64,000 nt of DNA from Trichomonas vaginalis G3 (GCF_026262505.1 NC_067205.1:15624001-15688000), one strand, 5' to 3'. Counted from the stretch's first letter, positions 9,995 through 19,843 are shown. Translations and numbers: made by a program. Notes: generated from the sequence alone by a model not told the origin.

Positions 9995-12900
9995 TTAGAA
10001 CTTTAACTTACGTTCAAAAGATGACTTCGTTGAAATAGTGAAGTCCTTATTTTTGTTGAAGCATGGTTTCGAACCAATGCACAAGTCAAAGGTTATCTCA
10101 TCACCTTCATAAAGAGATTTGTACAATTCCACGATGCTATATTTTTCCCCAACTTTCTCAGGGAAGAACAAACCTTTCTTCTCGTCATAATGTACTTGTA
10201 TCGCATCTGGGAACATTTGGTTTGCAGTAAGTGCAATTACGTCCTGTGTGATTCCCTTCATTCGACAGTGGAAAGCAATTTCCTTGAGGTCATTGGTTAA
10301 TTCGTCGAGGTAAGTCTTCTTTCCAACGAATATAGATCTTTGTGCCTTAGACATATGTCCTGCAGTAATCTCTGCAAAGTCTGAATGAAATTGACCCAGT
10401 GCTTTTCCAATGAGTTCTCTGTTATACCTTCTCTTGTATTCTTCTGCTAACTTATCTAAGTCCTTCTCATACAAGTGTAAACTATCTGTATCCTGATAGA
10501 ACAACTTCAAGCCCAAATCTTCTGCTGTGAAGAATACTTCATTCATGATTCGTTTGGACATAGAAAGGATTGAAACACCTAATGGACAATAGTTAAAGTG
10601 ACGAACGATAGGTTTAAATGACTTTACACATGAAAGTTCGGAATCGGGGATGAACTCTATTGTCTGTATGTCATTATAGTTCTTAATGATATAGTCAGTG
10701 AGCTTATTGTCCTTGATGAAACGAATCTTTTTGTCAATGGGCTTTAATATCGTCTTACCATAGATACTGTTCAAAAGAAGTTTGATGATCTCTTGTATCG
10801 GATTACCTTCCTTCTTATACTTAGCACGTAATTCGAAGAGCTTCTTAACTTCATTCCTTATTGTCATGTCCCTTTTTCCATCATAATAGTATCCATCAAT
10901 GACTTTGCATGAGATCTCTTGGAACTTGATCAGATCTTGAAGCGTAATGTGGTCTACGAACATCTTGCAGCATGTATTGGAACTTCTGGCAACATGTAAG
11001 TCAGGGTTGATGTCAGGATTGACGACAATCAATGGGAATGCTGAGTTCTTACCGATCGACAAGATCTCGATCTGACAGTAAAATCCTGAGATGAACTTTT
11101 CCTTTGTTGGTTCAGCTTGGTCATCATCAAAGAGATGCTCCAACAAGTATTCACTGCTCTTCATCTCTTCTGTCATAACTTTTGGAATTCCTTCTAAACA
11201 GTAAAGTCTAGCAATTGCTGATGGATACAATGATACAGCATCGAAGTCAGTGATGAGTTCTCCTTCATTGTATTGCTTCTTGTTCTCAGCTAGCATGCAT
11301 CTTCCTCCTTGAATACACTTGGAAATATATTCACGAGGTTTTCCTGCAAGATCAAAGAGATTACCGTTCTTCCAATATACTCTCTTCTCAAAGAGTTTGT
11401 TTGAGATAGAACTTATTGAAACATAATCATAAGCATCTATTTCAAACTCAGTCATGAGGTCATTGCGGAACTTAAGAAAGCCATCTCGTAAAATGCGTAC
11501 ATCTTGACCGCAATAGAATGACGAATAAACTTCCATGTCAAAGTGTTCATCATCAATCTTGCAATCTTCAATCTTCTCAATGTTCTCATTAAAAGCTTCA
11601 ATATCTTTGACATGATTCATGGCATCATCGATGTTACCAACTTTAGTTGTATTAACTAACTCTTCCGTGTAGTAATTATATGGGAAAACTTCTTTTTCAC
11701 CACTAGTGAGGTGAAACATTTCAGGGAATCTTTCCAACTTAGTTGAGATGATTGCATAAGAGTCTTTGAAGCAGAGAAGTTTTCCTTTGTACTTTCCTTG
11801 TATCTGCATCGTTTGTGAACCTTTGATGATTGGAGTTCCTGTAATCTCTTCTAACTGAGACATGAGAAAAGTGACATCGTACGATAAGTTGTGGAAATAA
11901 ACTAAACTCTTATCTGGTAAAGCTTCGAGGAATTTTGACGCACAGTCACTTCCCCAAATTGATGTATAACCATCATCGTCATCTTCCATGAAACAAATGT
12001 TGTATGCTTTGTGAATGTTTCCATCAGTTGATGCTTCGAAGTCAGCAAAGAAAACATGTTCTCTTGGGAACTTCATGTCTTTCTTCGTCTCTGAACTCCA
12101 ATCTTTCTTCATCCTTGCGCAATAACGCTCATTGTATGTGAGGTCAATCATTTCTTCAAGGTTCTCATTATACATCGTTGTGAAGTATGTGCAAAGTTCT
12201 CCTGTTCTAATTGGTTCGAAATAATTGTTAGCAAACAAGAGTTCAATGACTTTTGCAAGTGGTGTAACTAACTTTGAGTTAATTGCATACCTTGTTTCAT
12301 ATCTTCTGTTAACTAACATCTTCTTCTCTAAAGTCCAATCCTTGCACAACTTACAAACATCTTCATAGTTCTTGATGAACATTGAACTTATTGGAAGCTT
12401 TTCGTTCAACATGTAGTGGTCATACATTAATAAAAGTTCTACTGTCATCTTTGGTTCTTCATCTGGTTCATAAGTATATGAATGATTTGAATACTTCTCG
12501 TTGTATTTGATGACATGGAACCTTATTCCTGTTTCTTTGGCAATAACCTTAATCTTTGACATTGGAAAATCTTTGACACGAATGATTTCCCTCATATGAT
12601 TAATTGTTGCTTCGTCAACACCAGCTTGAATACAAGCGTAGATGAAACATGAATCTTTCATCATCTTCTTTGCTGTCTCTGCATTAAGTTCGTTGAAGAT
12701 CTGATACCTCTCTAAGTTAATAGGTAATTTGCATGTCCATGTCCAAAGCTGACCATTACGTGACCTGTTTCTCTTCTTTGAATGGTTTTGTTTGATGATC
12801 TTGAGTGCGATCTTTTCTTGACCTGCTGCTCTCATCGTATCTAACATAACTTGTTCTTCAGCTGTGAGTTTATATGGTGTGTACGTTCCTTTTCTCAAAG

Positions 12901-13477
12901 CAGAAGCATCAACATCTGAATAAGCTGTATAGTCAAAGATCTCGATCTTCCTTAACGAAGGAATACTACAAAGGAAGAAGTCATAGTTTGATTCAAGGAC
13001 TTTAGATGCTAATTCTTGTACTTCTGCTATTGGAGCTTCATTAAGTAACTGATGAACTAATGATCCCATTGTATTGATGTTCAAATGACGCAAAATGTTT
13101 CTCTTCTCATCAAAGTCGTAATAGAATGTCCACTTCTGTTTGAAAAGGTCTATCTGTCCAATGAACTTTGCCATAACTCTTGGAAACATCTTGTTGAAGT
13201 AATCTTTTCCTCTTGGACTGTATTGGTCAATGTTAAACATAATGAATCTTTCTCCTGCTTTAGTTATTGGGTCTAACCATTTCTCATCAGGAAGTTTTTG
13301 ACCATTAATGTTCTTAACAACGTAAAAGGCATTCTGTATTTCTTTGTATGCTAATTCGCTCTCATCAATCTTTGGTGGAGGGTCTGAGTATATTGGTTGC
13401 ATCTCCATTAACGCTCTATTATGAGATCTCTGATCGTGATCTAAAGCAACTGGGGAATTTGAAGCTGGAACATTCAT
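9995..13477 (-). CDS. polB: Protein-primed DNA polymerase B (Polinton replication)
   Basis: The ORF encodes 1160 aa from an ATG. Exonuclease motifs: FFADFEAST (about 480), FHNLSYD (about 528), YCGQDVR (about 657). Polymerase motifs: FDAVSLYPS (A, about 745), LLLNSIYGK (B, about 905), FYQDTDS (C, about 995), with KKTYLDEL further on. This is a family B enzyme of the protein-primed branch, as in Polintons, adenoviruses and phi29. It should copy the element from its ends using a terminal protein as primer. The large N-terminal region (1-470) before the exonuclease is family-typical and may include the primer protein. The call is secure. Confidence 0.96.
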   Translation of the reverse strand: MNVPASNSPVALDHDQRSHNRALMEMQPIYSDPPPKIDESELAYKEIQNAFYVVKNINGQKLPDEKWLDPITKAGERFIMFNIDQYSPRGKDYFNKMFPRVMAKFIGQIDLFKQKWTFYYDFDEKRNILRHLNINTMGSLVHQLLNEAPIAEVQELASKVLESNYDFFLCSIPSLRKIEIFDYTAYSDVDASALRKGTYTPYKLTAEEQVMLDTMRAAGQEKIALKIIKQNHSKKRNRSRNGQLWTWTCKLPINLERYQIFNELNAETAKKMMKDSCFIYACIQAGVDEATINHMREIIRVKDFPMSKIKVIAKETGIRFHVIKYNEKYSNHSYTYEPDEEPKMTVELLLMYDHYMLNEKLPISSMFIKNYEDVCKLCKDWTLEKKMLVNRRYETRYAINSKLVTPLAKVIELLFANNYFEPIRTGELCTYFTTMYNENLEEMIDLTYNERYCARMKKDWSSETKKDMKFPREHVFFADFEASTDGNIHKAYNICFMEDDDDGYTSIWGSDCASKFLEALPDKSLVYFHNLSYDVTFLMSQLEEITGTPIIKGSQTMQIQGKYKGKLLCFKDSYAIISTKLERFPEMFHLTSGEKEVFPYNYYTEELVNTTKVGNIDDAMNHVKDIEAFNENIEKIEDCKIDDEHFDMEVYSSFYCGQDVRILRDGFLKFRNDLMTEFEIDAYDYVSISSISNKLFEKRVYWKNGNLFDLAGKPREYISKCIQGGRCMLAENKKQYNEGELITDFDAVSLYPSAIARLYCLEGIPKVMTEEMKSSEYLLEHLFDDDQAEPTKEKFISGFYCQIEILSIGKNSAFPLIVVNPDINPDLHVARSSNTCCKMFVDHITLQDLIKFQEISCKVIDGYYYDGKRDMTIRNEVKKLFELRAKYKKEGNPIQEIIKLLLNSIYGKTILKPIDKKIRFIKDNKLTDYIIKNYNDIQTIEFIPDSELSCVKSFKPIVRHFNYCPLGVSILSMSKRIMNEVFFTAEDLGLKLFYQDTDSLHLYEKDLDKLAEEYKRRYNRELIGKALGQFHSDFAEITAGHMSKAQRSIFVGKKTYLDELTNDLKEIAFHCRMKGITQDVIALTANQMFPDAIQVHYDEKKGLFFPEKVGEKYSIVELYKSLYEGDEITFDLCIGSKPCFNKNKDFTISTKSSFERKLKF

Positions 13478-13527
13478 GATACCATTGTAGTCATCATAGA
13501 AGCTCTTAGCATTCTTGAAAATATCTG

Positions 13528-13722
13528 CTACTTCCTGTACCTCCTTGATTCTTTTGCCAGAGCTAATTTATTGGTAATGTTTTCTTTCTTAGGCATTTTG
13601 ATCCCAAACATATCAAGCATACCTTTCTTATCTTCTGGTGAAAGGTTATTAACTAATCCTTTTATAGCATTGAATGCTTTATAACCGATAAAAAAATATA
13701 CGTTATTTTTTTTAATCGTCAT
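13528..13722 (-). CDS. Small Polinton protein of unknown function
   Basis: The reading frame gives about 64 aa from the ATG at 13722, overlapping the end of the upstream gene by 11 bp. It is basic and helical (YKAFNAIKGLVNNLSPEDKKGMLDMFGIKMPKKENI). It lies between the polymerase and the probable minor capsid gene, on the same strand. No family recognised. Confidence 0.5.
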   Translation of the reverse strand: MTIKKNNVYFFIGYKAFNAIKGLVNNLSPEDKKGMLDMFGIKMPKKENITNKLALAKESRRYRK

Positions 13723-14554
13723 CGTAATCATAATCGTACGAAGATTCTGTATCATCATCACTGACATCATTGGTTTCTCTAACTTCTGGCTTATCTGGTT
13801 TAATCTCTATCACCATAAACATTGGTGACAATAATCGAACAGGCTGATCTTGGAAGTCAACTAAGGTAAACGTAACATTAGTTAGTTCCCATGGAAATGC
13901 ATCTATCCATGGTGAGGATTCCTTACATATAAGTGGTTTACCAGATATCCAGAACTCATTGATGTTATAACATGTAGATCTGTACATGATCTTTCTTCGA
14001 TCATCAACTTGGTCAATATTATTGAACCCAGAGATGACAGACATTGATGAACGAAGGTATAACTGATACCCGAAGTTGAGCATAGGTGGTTTTGGCATTT
14101 GTAGATAATAATTATGTACAATAGGTAGTTCTATTCCATATGCACCTAAAATAAGATTTGCTCTATGTGAAGCATCTTTTAAATAGACTTTATGTCCTTT
14201 GTCCTGTGACGTAAATATAAGTTGATTCGTAGCACTCAGTGAAACTGTTACATTATGTTGACCTTTTTTCTTGTTATAATAATCAAACTGTTTTGTTACA
14301 ATCTCTTGTAGTTTTGATACAATAGTATCCATATCAAATGAAAGAGCTGACTTAAATGTACACACCTTTTCTTCTCCATCTTCGTCTAACTGTAAGACAA
14401 AATAATCTGTTTCGTCACAAACAATAAAGTTCGCCATAGTACTGACACTTTTTACTCTCATCTTTATCTTACTTGGATGCCCCATGTTAGGATCTGCTTG
14501 AAACTGTATTGTCCCGTAGTTATTAGGATCAGTCGATTGTAGATAATACATCAT
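13712..14554 (-). CDS. Possible Polinton minor capsid (penton-like) protein
   Basis: The ORF encodes 280 aa from an ATG. The sequence is beta-rich, with a C-terminal block (WELTNVTFTLVDFQDQPVRL) resembling the jelly-roll ends of penton-type minor capsid proteins of Polintons and related viruses. A highly acidic tail (DDDTESSYDYDYDDD) closes it. It is divergent from the fibre-like gene with only 19 bp between start codons, so the two probably share a promoter. A penton gene beside a fibre gene would make structural sense. The call rests on character and context. Confidence 0.5.
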   Translation of the reverse strand: MMYYLQSTDPNNYGTIQFQADPNMGHPSKIKMRVKSVSTMANFIVCDETDYFVLQLDEDGEEKVCTFKSALSFDMDTIVSKLQEIVTKQFDYYNKKKGQHNVTVSLSATNQLIFTSQDKGHKVYLKDASHRANLILGAYGIELPIVHNYYLQMPKPPMLNFGYQLYLRSSMSVISGFNNIDQVDDRRKIMYRSTCYNINEFWISGKPLICKESSPWIDAFPWELTNVTFTLVDFQDQPVRLLSPMFMVIEIKPDKPEVRETNDVSDDDTESSYDYDYDDD

Positions 14555-14573
14555 TTTTATATGTAGTAAAAGA

Positions 14574-17243
14574 ATGAGTGTTGTTCCATATGCATATGAA
14601 TGTTATAAGTCTAGCGTACTTCAATATAAAGAATATACTCTCAGAATTACTGATAATGCTTTAGTCATACATAAAGAAGGTGCTGATGAAGACATTACCA
14701 TCGGTCCTGGTATATTACCTATCGAGCAACCAGATGGTACAATTGTTGAAACAGACTTAAATCAATACCTTCAAGCGTTACAGAATCGTGTGACAAAAGT
14801 AGAGAATAATTACTTAGATGCTCCATTCTTCACAACTGATAGAGATTATATGTTTTCATGTATGGCGAGTAATGGTTTGCAAGAAACTCGTGAGGTAAAT
14901 ATTAATGAAGCATTAGAGACTATAATATATCATGTTAAACGGTTATTATCGATTGACCATGGAGTTCATTTTGACCCAAGGTCTACACTGTTCAATATAC
15001 CAATGATTGAAAACAGTCAATTAACATTTAAAGAAGATACATTGTATAATGCTTTAAACGCAGCATTTGCTTATATATTAGGTCATGAACAAGTACAAAA
15101 TAGTGGTATTGCAATATACTTAGATAAAGTTATGTTAAAGAAACCATTGACATTCACAGAAGATGGTCCAAAAGCAACTGGTATTGTTGGTGATGGAACA
15201 TTATTGACGAAAGAATACTTAGCAAGTCATGTCGGAGAATTTTTCTCCACTAATGATAGCATCAGTACAACACCAGAAGTTATTTTATTGAAGAAACCAA
15301 TCACATTTGATGTTAAAGGAAAGACAAAAGCAACTGGTATAGCTGGCGATGGAGTTCTTCTGACTAAGGAATACTTGAAGAAAAATATCAATGACTTCGT
15401 TGAAATTGTCAAAGATAAAGAATCTGGTCTTAAGTTCAACCCTTTATCATTCATCTTTGCCATAGCAAACGCCGGTGCTACTGCAGCCTCATGGATATCA
15501 CTCCAGAGTCAAATAAATGCTCTTTGGGCTTTTGTTGAAAGTCAAGAAGGTATAGATACTGTTCTTGACACTCTGGGTAATCTTGGTCCAAATCATAAAG
15601 GAGGTTTTGTGGATGGAATAAAAAATTTAGTTGAAAAGACTAAAACAAGTTTCCAGAAGATAACTCATATAGAAAGATTCAGAAATGAAGGTTATATGGA
15701 ACTTGAGAGTTTTGATGTGACTGGACCTTTGGAACCAATTCCAATGCCACGTGATGCTAATGATGAAGAAGAGAAAGATCCTGGACCAAAAACAATCATT
15801 TCTACGTTAAGTACTTTGTACCCTGATTTTGTGACCTTAGTGAAAGTTGCTAATACATCAAGAAAGAACAATAATATTAATATGTCTGGTACTGATGACC
15901 TTACTGATTATCTTTATCTCATTCTTGCTGAATTAGCGAAGAAAGTTGAGGAGAACAAAAATAATGGAGGAAGAACTGCACTTAAGATTGCAGACAAAGC
16001 TGACAAAAGTTATGTTGACGAAGAGATACGTAAAGTTGCATCTAAAGAATATACTTTATCACAGTCTGTCATACTTAAGACAATCAAAGGTCCAGAGAAA
16101 GATATGTACCCAGGTGATGGTACAACAGTTAAAGTTAATGAAAGAGTTTCATTCCCATCTGGTATTGATGCAAAAGAAGTATATATTAATGGTGAAAACA
16201 TCAATACAACATTGATTCCTTTGAAAAATAATGAGTTCACTGAACCTTTGACAGTTAAATCAATTCGTTCAAGAGAAGACAAACCTGTTATAATCAATAA
16301 AATAGGAGCTGATAATGACCAACCAGTTCAAATCAAGAAAATAAGAGCTGATGACATTATCTTGAACTATACTTTAGGCTCAAGTGCACCTTTAGAGAAT
16401 CCAAGCACTAGTGTAAGAGATACACTTAATAGTTTAGATAGTAAATGTACGAACATTGAAGGTCATGTCAGAAACTTTGAAACACATGAGCTACCAACAA
16501 TGTTAGATAAGAAAGCTGACAAAACTTATGTGGATGCAGAACTAACAAAGAAATTTTGGAAACCAGATAAAATGACATTTACAACAGAAATTATAAATGG
16601 TGAACCAGCAACTCCATTTGAATTTGTTAGAGGTCTTCAACCAGATACTTTTGAATTTTTCTTGGATAATTCTATTGAACTAACATTACATTATAAAAGT
16701 GGAACAAATGCAACATTTCATCCGGGAGATACATTCCAAATGGTATTTAATGACATAAGTTCTTTAGAATATGTTTATAGAGCTATGAGCATATATGATT
16801 TAATATATCCTATAGGAGCTGTTTATACGTCTATGAATCCAATAAATCCAAACACTTTATTTGGTGGTAGATGGTATGAAATAGTTGACAGTTTTCCATT
16901 CTACACTAATACGCAGTCAATGAAGATGGGAGGTTCAAAGAAAATAGGTATTGAAAACCTTCCTTCACATATGCATAGGTTCAGTGGAAGAACATCTGTG
17001 GAAGGAAACCATTCACATTCAATGACAAAAAGAGGTTATACAAATCTTGCAGCAGGTTCGGATAGACAGGGAATGCATAGATATGATATTTCAAGTGACC
17101 CAGTAGATTCAAGCACAGGTATTTTCTGTGGAACTGCAGGAAATCATACACATGTTGTAGCTGGCATTACAGACCCAGCAGGTAATGGAAAAGATTATAT
17201 GCCTCCTTATATAACAATGCACGCTTGGATACGAGTTGGTTAA
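14574..17243 (+). CDS. Fibre-like protein with phage baseplate/tail-type C-terminus
   Basis: The ORF encodes 889 aa from an ATG. Residues about 200-280 hold two related blocks (LKKPLTFTEDGPKATGIVGD and LKKPITFDVKGKTKATGIAG). Two KADK(S/T)YVD segments of the phage tail-fibre coiled type follow. The C-terminal 145 residues look like phage Gp10/tail-collar tips: YPIGAVYTSMNPINPNTLFG, GGRWYEI, LPSHMHRF, GNHSHS, GNHTH and MPPYITMHAWIRVG. The HxH pairs recall metal-binding sites in fibre tips. It is probably a trimeric attachment fibre of the virion; the role is inferred, the phage-like C-terminus is directly readable. Confidence 0.8.
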   Translation: MSVVPYAYECYKSSVLQYKEYTLRITDNALVIHKEGADEDITIGPGILPIEQPDGTIVETDLNQYLQALQNRVTKVENNYLDAPFFTTDRDYMFSCMASNGLQETREVNINEALETIIYHVKRLLSIDHGVHFDPRSTLFNIPMIENSQLTFKEDTLYNALNAAFAYILGHEQVQNSGIAIYLDKVMLKKPLTFTEDGPKATGIVGDGTLLTKEYLASHVGEFFSTNDSISTTPEVILLKKPITFDVKGKTKATGIAGDGVLLTKEYLKKNINDFVEIVKDKESGLKFNPLSFIFAIANAGATAASWISLQSQINALWAFVESQEGIDTVLDTLGNLGPNHKGGFVDGIKNLVEKTKTSFQKITHIERFRNEGYMELESFDVTGPLEPIPMPRDANDEEEKDPGPKTIISTLSTLYPDFVTLVKVANTSRKNNNINMSGTDDLTDYLYLILAELAKKVEENKNNGGRTALKIADKADKSYVDEEIRKVASKEYTLSQSVILKTIKGPEKDMYPGDGTTVKVNERVSFPSGIDAKEVYINGENINTTLIPLKNNEFTEPLTVKSIRSREDKPVIINKIGADNDQPVQIKKIRADDIILNYTLGSSAPLENPSTSVRDTLNSLDSKCTNIEGHVRNFETHELPTMLDKKADKTYVDAELTKKFWKPDKMTFTTEIINGEPATPFEFVRGLQPDTFEFFLDNSIELTLHYKSGTNATFHPGDTFQMVFNDISSLEYVYRAMSIYDLIYPIGAVYTSMNPINPNTLFGGRWYEIVDSFPFYTNTQSMKMGGSKKIGIENLPSHMHRFSGRTSVEGNHSHSMTKRGYTNLAAGSDRQGMHRYDISSDPVDSSTGIFCGTAGNHTHVVAGITDPAGNGKDYMPPYITMHAWIRVG

Positions 17244-17413
17244 CTCAAGATCACGATCACAAACTGTTTCTCAGTATGAATGAGTAGCTCTATTTTTACA
17301 TCATTACTGAAGTATTTCTTTTCTTCATCAATGACAGAAAGAATGTTTTCATCATCTTTTAAAGATCTTACCAAAGTTAGATCTTCATCAGAAAATCTCA
17401 AAGAAAGACTCAT
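17240..17413 (-). CDS. Small ORF, 57 aa, Polinton
   Basis: ATG at 17413, reading SLRFSDEDLTLVRSLKDD and ending VIVILS. Its stop overlaps the fibre gene end by 4 bp. The frame is fully open and acidic/hydrophobic in pattern. The + strand here is poor in coding signs. No family recognised. Confidence 0.5.
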   Translation of the reverse strand: MSLSLRFSDEDLTLVRSLKDDENILSVIDEEKKYFSNDVKIELLIHTEKQFVIVILS

Positions 17414-17477
17414 TTATGCACTAATAAAAATATAGCTAATTATTTTTTTATCTGAACTTTTTATCGGGTATATAAAG

Positions 17478-17921
17478 ATGTCTGAACATCATATAAAGTT
17501 CTTTAAGATCCAACAGTTTGTAGATGAAGTGAAGAAGCAAAATAAAACAGCAAAGAGACTACTTATATGCTTACCACAAACATTATGTCAAGGAAAGTAT
17601 GGTTATAGTGCAAGTCCGATCATGATCTTTGTCGATAAGCAGAAATACACAAATGAAGGTTTAGCTAATTTACTCAAGTTTGAAAAGATAGCTATAAACA
17701 TTCCTGACCATTTCTCAGCGAGAATAAACCTTGACAAGACTAAAAGTTATTGTTTATATGTAGATCTCACGAAATCAACAAAGAGTAAAGACAAAGAATA
17801 TAACCCAGTTGAACTTAAGACAATGGGTAAGAACTTACTCAAAGCTGCTATCAAACCTGTCGAAGAGATCGACATTGAGGATGAAGCAGAAGAAATAGAT
17901 GTAGATCCTGAAGTGTTATAA
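17478..17921 (+). CDS. Polinton protein of unknown function
   Basis: The ORF encodes 147 aa from an ATG. It is a basic, mixed alpha/beta globular sequence (KRLLICLPQTLCQGKYGYSA, then SYCLYVDLTKSTKSKD) with a strongly acidic tail (EEIDIEDEAEEIDVDPEVL). There is no signal peptide or membrane segment. It is on the same strand as the fibre gene, about 235 bp downstream. I do not recognise the family. Confidence 0.7.
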   Translation: MSEHHIKFFKIQQFVDEVKKQNKTAKRLLICLPQTLCQGKYGYSASPIMIFVDKQKYTNEGLANLLKFEKIAINIPDHFSARINLDKTKSYCLYVDLTKSTKSKDKEYNPVELKTMGKNLLKAAIKPVEEIDIEDEAEEIDVDPEVL

Positions 17922-17980
17922 ACGATAAAGTTTATTTTTGGAGGAAGATGGTGTCAGACCATTTATCTGGCATGCTTGTT

Positions 17981-18229
17981 CTAGGTAATTGCAGAAACCT
18001 GAAAGATTGTATTGGTCTGAGTTTCATACTGTCTCTCATCTCTCCATTGAAGCAAGTAAATTTTCATGAAGAGTTCGTCTGGATTCTCAGGCTTTGGTAC
18101 ACACTGATCGAAGATCTGTATGACCTCTTCATGACCGTACTCCCTCTGGTCAGACATGAGTGTTCTGAAGAACTTTTGCATCTTCGGACCAGGTTTAGCA
18201 TCTATGCAACGAGTGGGTCTCATTGACAT
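17981..18229 (-). CDS. Small Polinton protein of unknown function
   Basis: About 82 aa from the ATG at 18229; the frame upstream has no ATG. It reads MSMRPTRCIDAKPGPKMQKF, then charged helical sequence. It is divergent from the gene at 18253, with only 23 bp between start codons. The opposite frame over the same span also stays open but begins less convincingly. No family recognised. Confidence 0.5.
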   Translation of the reverse strand: MSMRPTRCIDAKPGPKMQKFFRTLMSDQREYGHEEVIQIFDQCVPKPENPDELFMKIYLLQWRDERQYETQTNTIFQVSAIT

Positions 18230-18252
18230 TTTTGTCACTTTTATTTGGTCGA

Positions 18253-18459
18253 ATGGAAGGATTCGAGTTCATGCCACTTGACAGCAAAGAAGGTGCAGAA
18301 GAGGTTGTTGTTGCTGCATTCTATGCGAGCTCACACGTTGACGCATTCCGAACTTACCAGGATGACCTCGAAAAAGAAGGTCGAAAGCTTGGAAAGATCC
18401 AAATGTTGCTTGAGTTCTTCCGTGGAAACCTTGCACAGAAGTATGAGAAGAAAGAATAA
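18253..18459 (+). CDS. Small Polinton protein of unknown function
   Basis: About 68 aa from the ATG at 18253. An initiator-like box (TCACTTTTATTT, 18235-18246) lies 6 bp before it and decides this start over upstream non-ATG codons. It is a predicted helical protein (AEEVVVAAFYASSHVDAF, then EKEGRKLGKIQMLLEFF). No family recognised. Confidence 0.6.
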   Translation: MEGFEFMPLDSKEGAEEVVVAAFYASSHVDAFRTYQDDLEKEGRKLGKIQMLLEFFRGNLAQKYEKKE

Positions 18460-18516
18460 ACAACTAATTATTACTGAGCTTAGCTCATAAATGTAAGTTT
18501 TTACTCTGATCAGATC

Positions 18517-19023
18517 TTAGATCTCGTCGGGACAAGCGGAAAGGATAAAGTCCATGAGCTGGACTTTTGTCTTAGTGAGCGGTACTGCGGTCATGAGTAG
18601 TTCGCGCTTGTTTGAGCCACTTGGAACGCGACCCTTCCAATTCCTCATAGATCTCAAGGCAGAGATCGTGAAGAACTCAAGGACAAAGAGTCTTTGAGAC
18701 TTGGTAAGGAATCCCTCATCATCTCTTTCATCCTGGAGGGTCTTTGTGGATGCAGTGGACTTGATCTCGTCTTCCTCGATCGGATCATTCTCATAATCTT
18801 CATCACCCTTCTTCCTAAACGTCATCTGCTCTCTCTTGTAGTCGTTCCTGAGAGCATTGAGTCCAGCTTCAAGATCTTGTGAGTTCTTTGCAGGTTTATT
18901 GAAAGTTTTCTTTTCCTGCATTTGCTGTATAAGCTGGGTTTGCTGTTGCATCATCTGCATCATCATTGCCATCATATCTAGTGTTGGTGATGCTGGAGCT
19001 GGTGTTGTACCATCTTGGGACAT
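18517..19023 (-). CDS. Met/Gln-rich coiled-coil Polinton protein
   Basis: About 168 aa from the ATG at 19023 (MSQDGTTPAPASP). A Met/Gln-rich segment (MMAMMMQMMQQQTQLIQQMQ) is followed by charged helices and a hydrophobic C-terminal third. The same frame stays open upstream through the 15-bp minisatellite as FCKAV repeats to an ATG at 19422, so a longer 301-aa form is possible. I favour the shorter start because the minisatellite is open in every frame. Function unknown; the Gln/Met tract suggests oligomerisation. Confidence 0.55.
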   Translation of the reverse strand: MSQDGTTPAPASPTLDMMAMMMQMMQQQTQLIQQMQEKKTFNKPAKNSQDLEAGLNALRNDYKREQMTFRKKGDEDYENDPIEEDEIKSTASTKTLQDERDDEGFLTKSQRLFVLEFFTISALRSMRNWKGRVPSGSNKRELLMTAVPLTKTKVQLMDFILSACPDEI

Positions 19024-19037
19024 TCGGTCGTCGGTTA

Positions 19038-19405
19038 TGTCTTTACAAAAGACTGCTTTACAAAAGACAGCTTTACAAAAGACAGCTTTACAAAAGACAG
19101 CTTTACAAAAGACAGCTTTACAAAAGACAGCTTTACAAAAGACTGCTTTACAAAAGACAGCTTTACAAAAGACGTCTTGACAAAAGACAGCTTTACAAAA
19201 GACTGCTTTACAAAAGCATTTTCTCACAAAATTGAATACTTTTGCTTTACAAAAGACGTCTTGACAAAAGATTGCTTTACAAAAGTCTGCTTTACAAAAG
19301 ACGTCTTGACAAAAGATTGCTTTACAAAAGTCTGCTTTACAAAAGATTGCTTTACAAAAGTCTGCTTTACAAAAGACAGCTTTACAAAAGATTGCTTTAC
19401 AAAAG
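19038..19405. repeat. 15-bp minisatellite inside the Polinton
   Basis: Tandem copies of GCTTTACAAAAGACA with small variants (GACTGCTTTACAAAA, GACGTCTTGACAAAA, GATTGCTTTACAAAA). A non-repeat gap lies near 19217-19241. Because the unit is 15 bp, open frames run through it on both strands (FCKAV-type on minus, FTKDS and LYKRQ on plus). Confidence 0.95.
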
Positions 19406-19495
19406 CCATGACTGATCTTCATCCAATTTGTTTAATCGAACTTAATGAAGTAATTTCTGCATATCTCCTGCATGTATTTGGAAACGAGAGGATAA

Positions 19496-19807
19496 GACAA
19501 CTCACCAAGGTTTCCAGACGCCCAGATCCAAAGACTTGAATCAACTGCAGGAGTAATCCTAAGCTTTGAAGAAGGATTAACCAATAAGAAAGATGTCATT
19601 GACTCCAAGCGTGAAAGCCTTGCTGCTTTCTTACGCAAACACCCATGGGTCGATGTTGATCTCCAAACTCCTTACCAAGGACTCGTTGAAACCTTCACGA
19701 CCTACAGACAGCTCCTTGACAGACCTGAGCAGAACCTTCTGGTCGAACGTGATGGCACATTAAGCCCTACAGACGAGTCAATCCAGAGAGAAGAAGCTCA
19801 AGAGTAA
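19496..19807 (+). CDS. Probable partial Polinton reading frame
   Basis: A frame of about 103 codons with protein-like composition (RLESTAGVILSFEEGLTNKK, then AAFLRKHPWVDVDLQTPY). It lies just right of the minisatellite. It is probably the remaining part of a small gene; family unknown. The opposite strand is also open here but less protein-like. Confidence 0.4.
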   Translation, partial: DNSPRFPDAQIQRLESTAGVILSFEEGLTNKKDVIDSKRESLAAFLRKHPWVDVDLQTPYQGLVETFTTYRQLLDRPEQNLLVERDGTLSPTDESIQREEAQE

Positions 19808-19843
19808 AAATCTGACATTTATACTTTACATGACATTTTTTTC

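Noticed and set aside
17948-18226. Plus-strand ORF opposite the small gene at 17981-18229
   Set aside because: The minus-strand frame has a more protein-like composition and a better-placed start. The plus frame looks like its shadow.
19015-19539. Plus-strand ORF of FTKDS repeats through the minisatellite
   Set aside because: Its openness is a by-product of the 15-bp repeat and it has no credible non-repeat domain.
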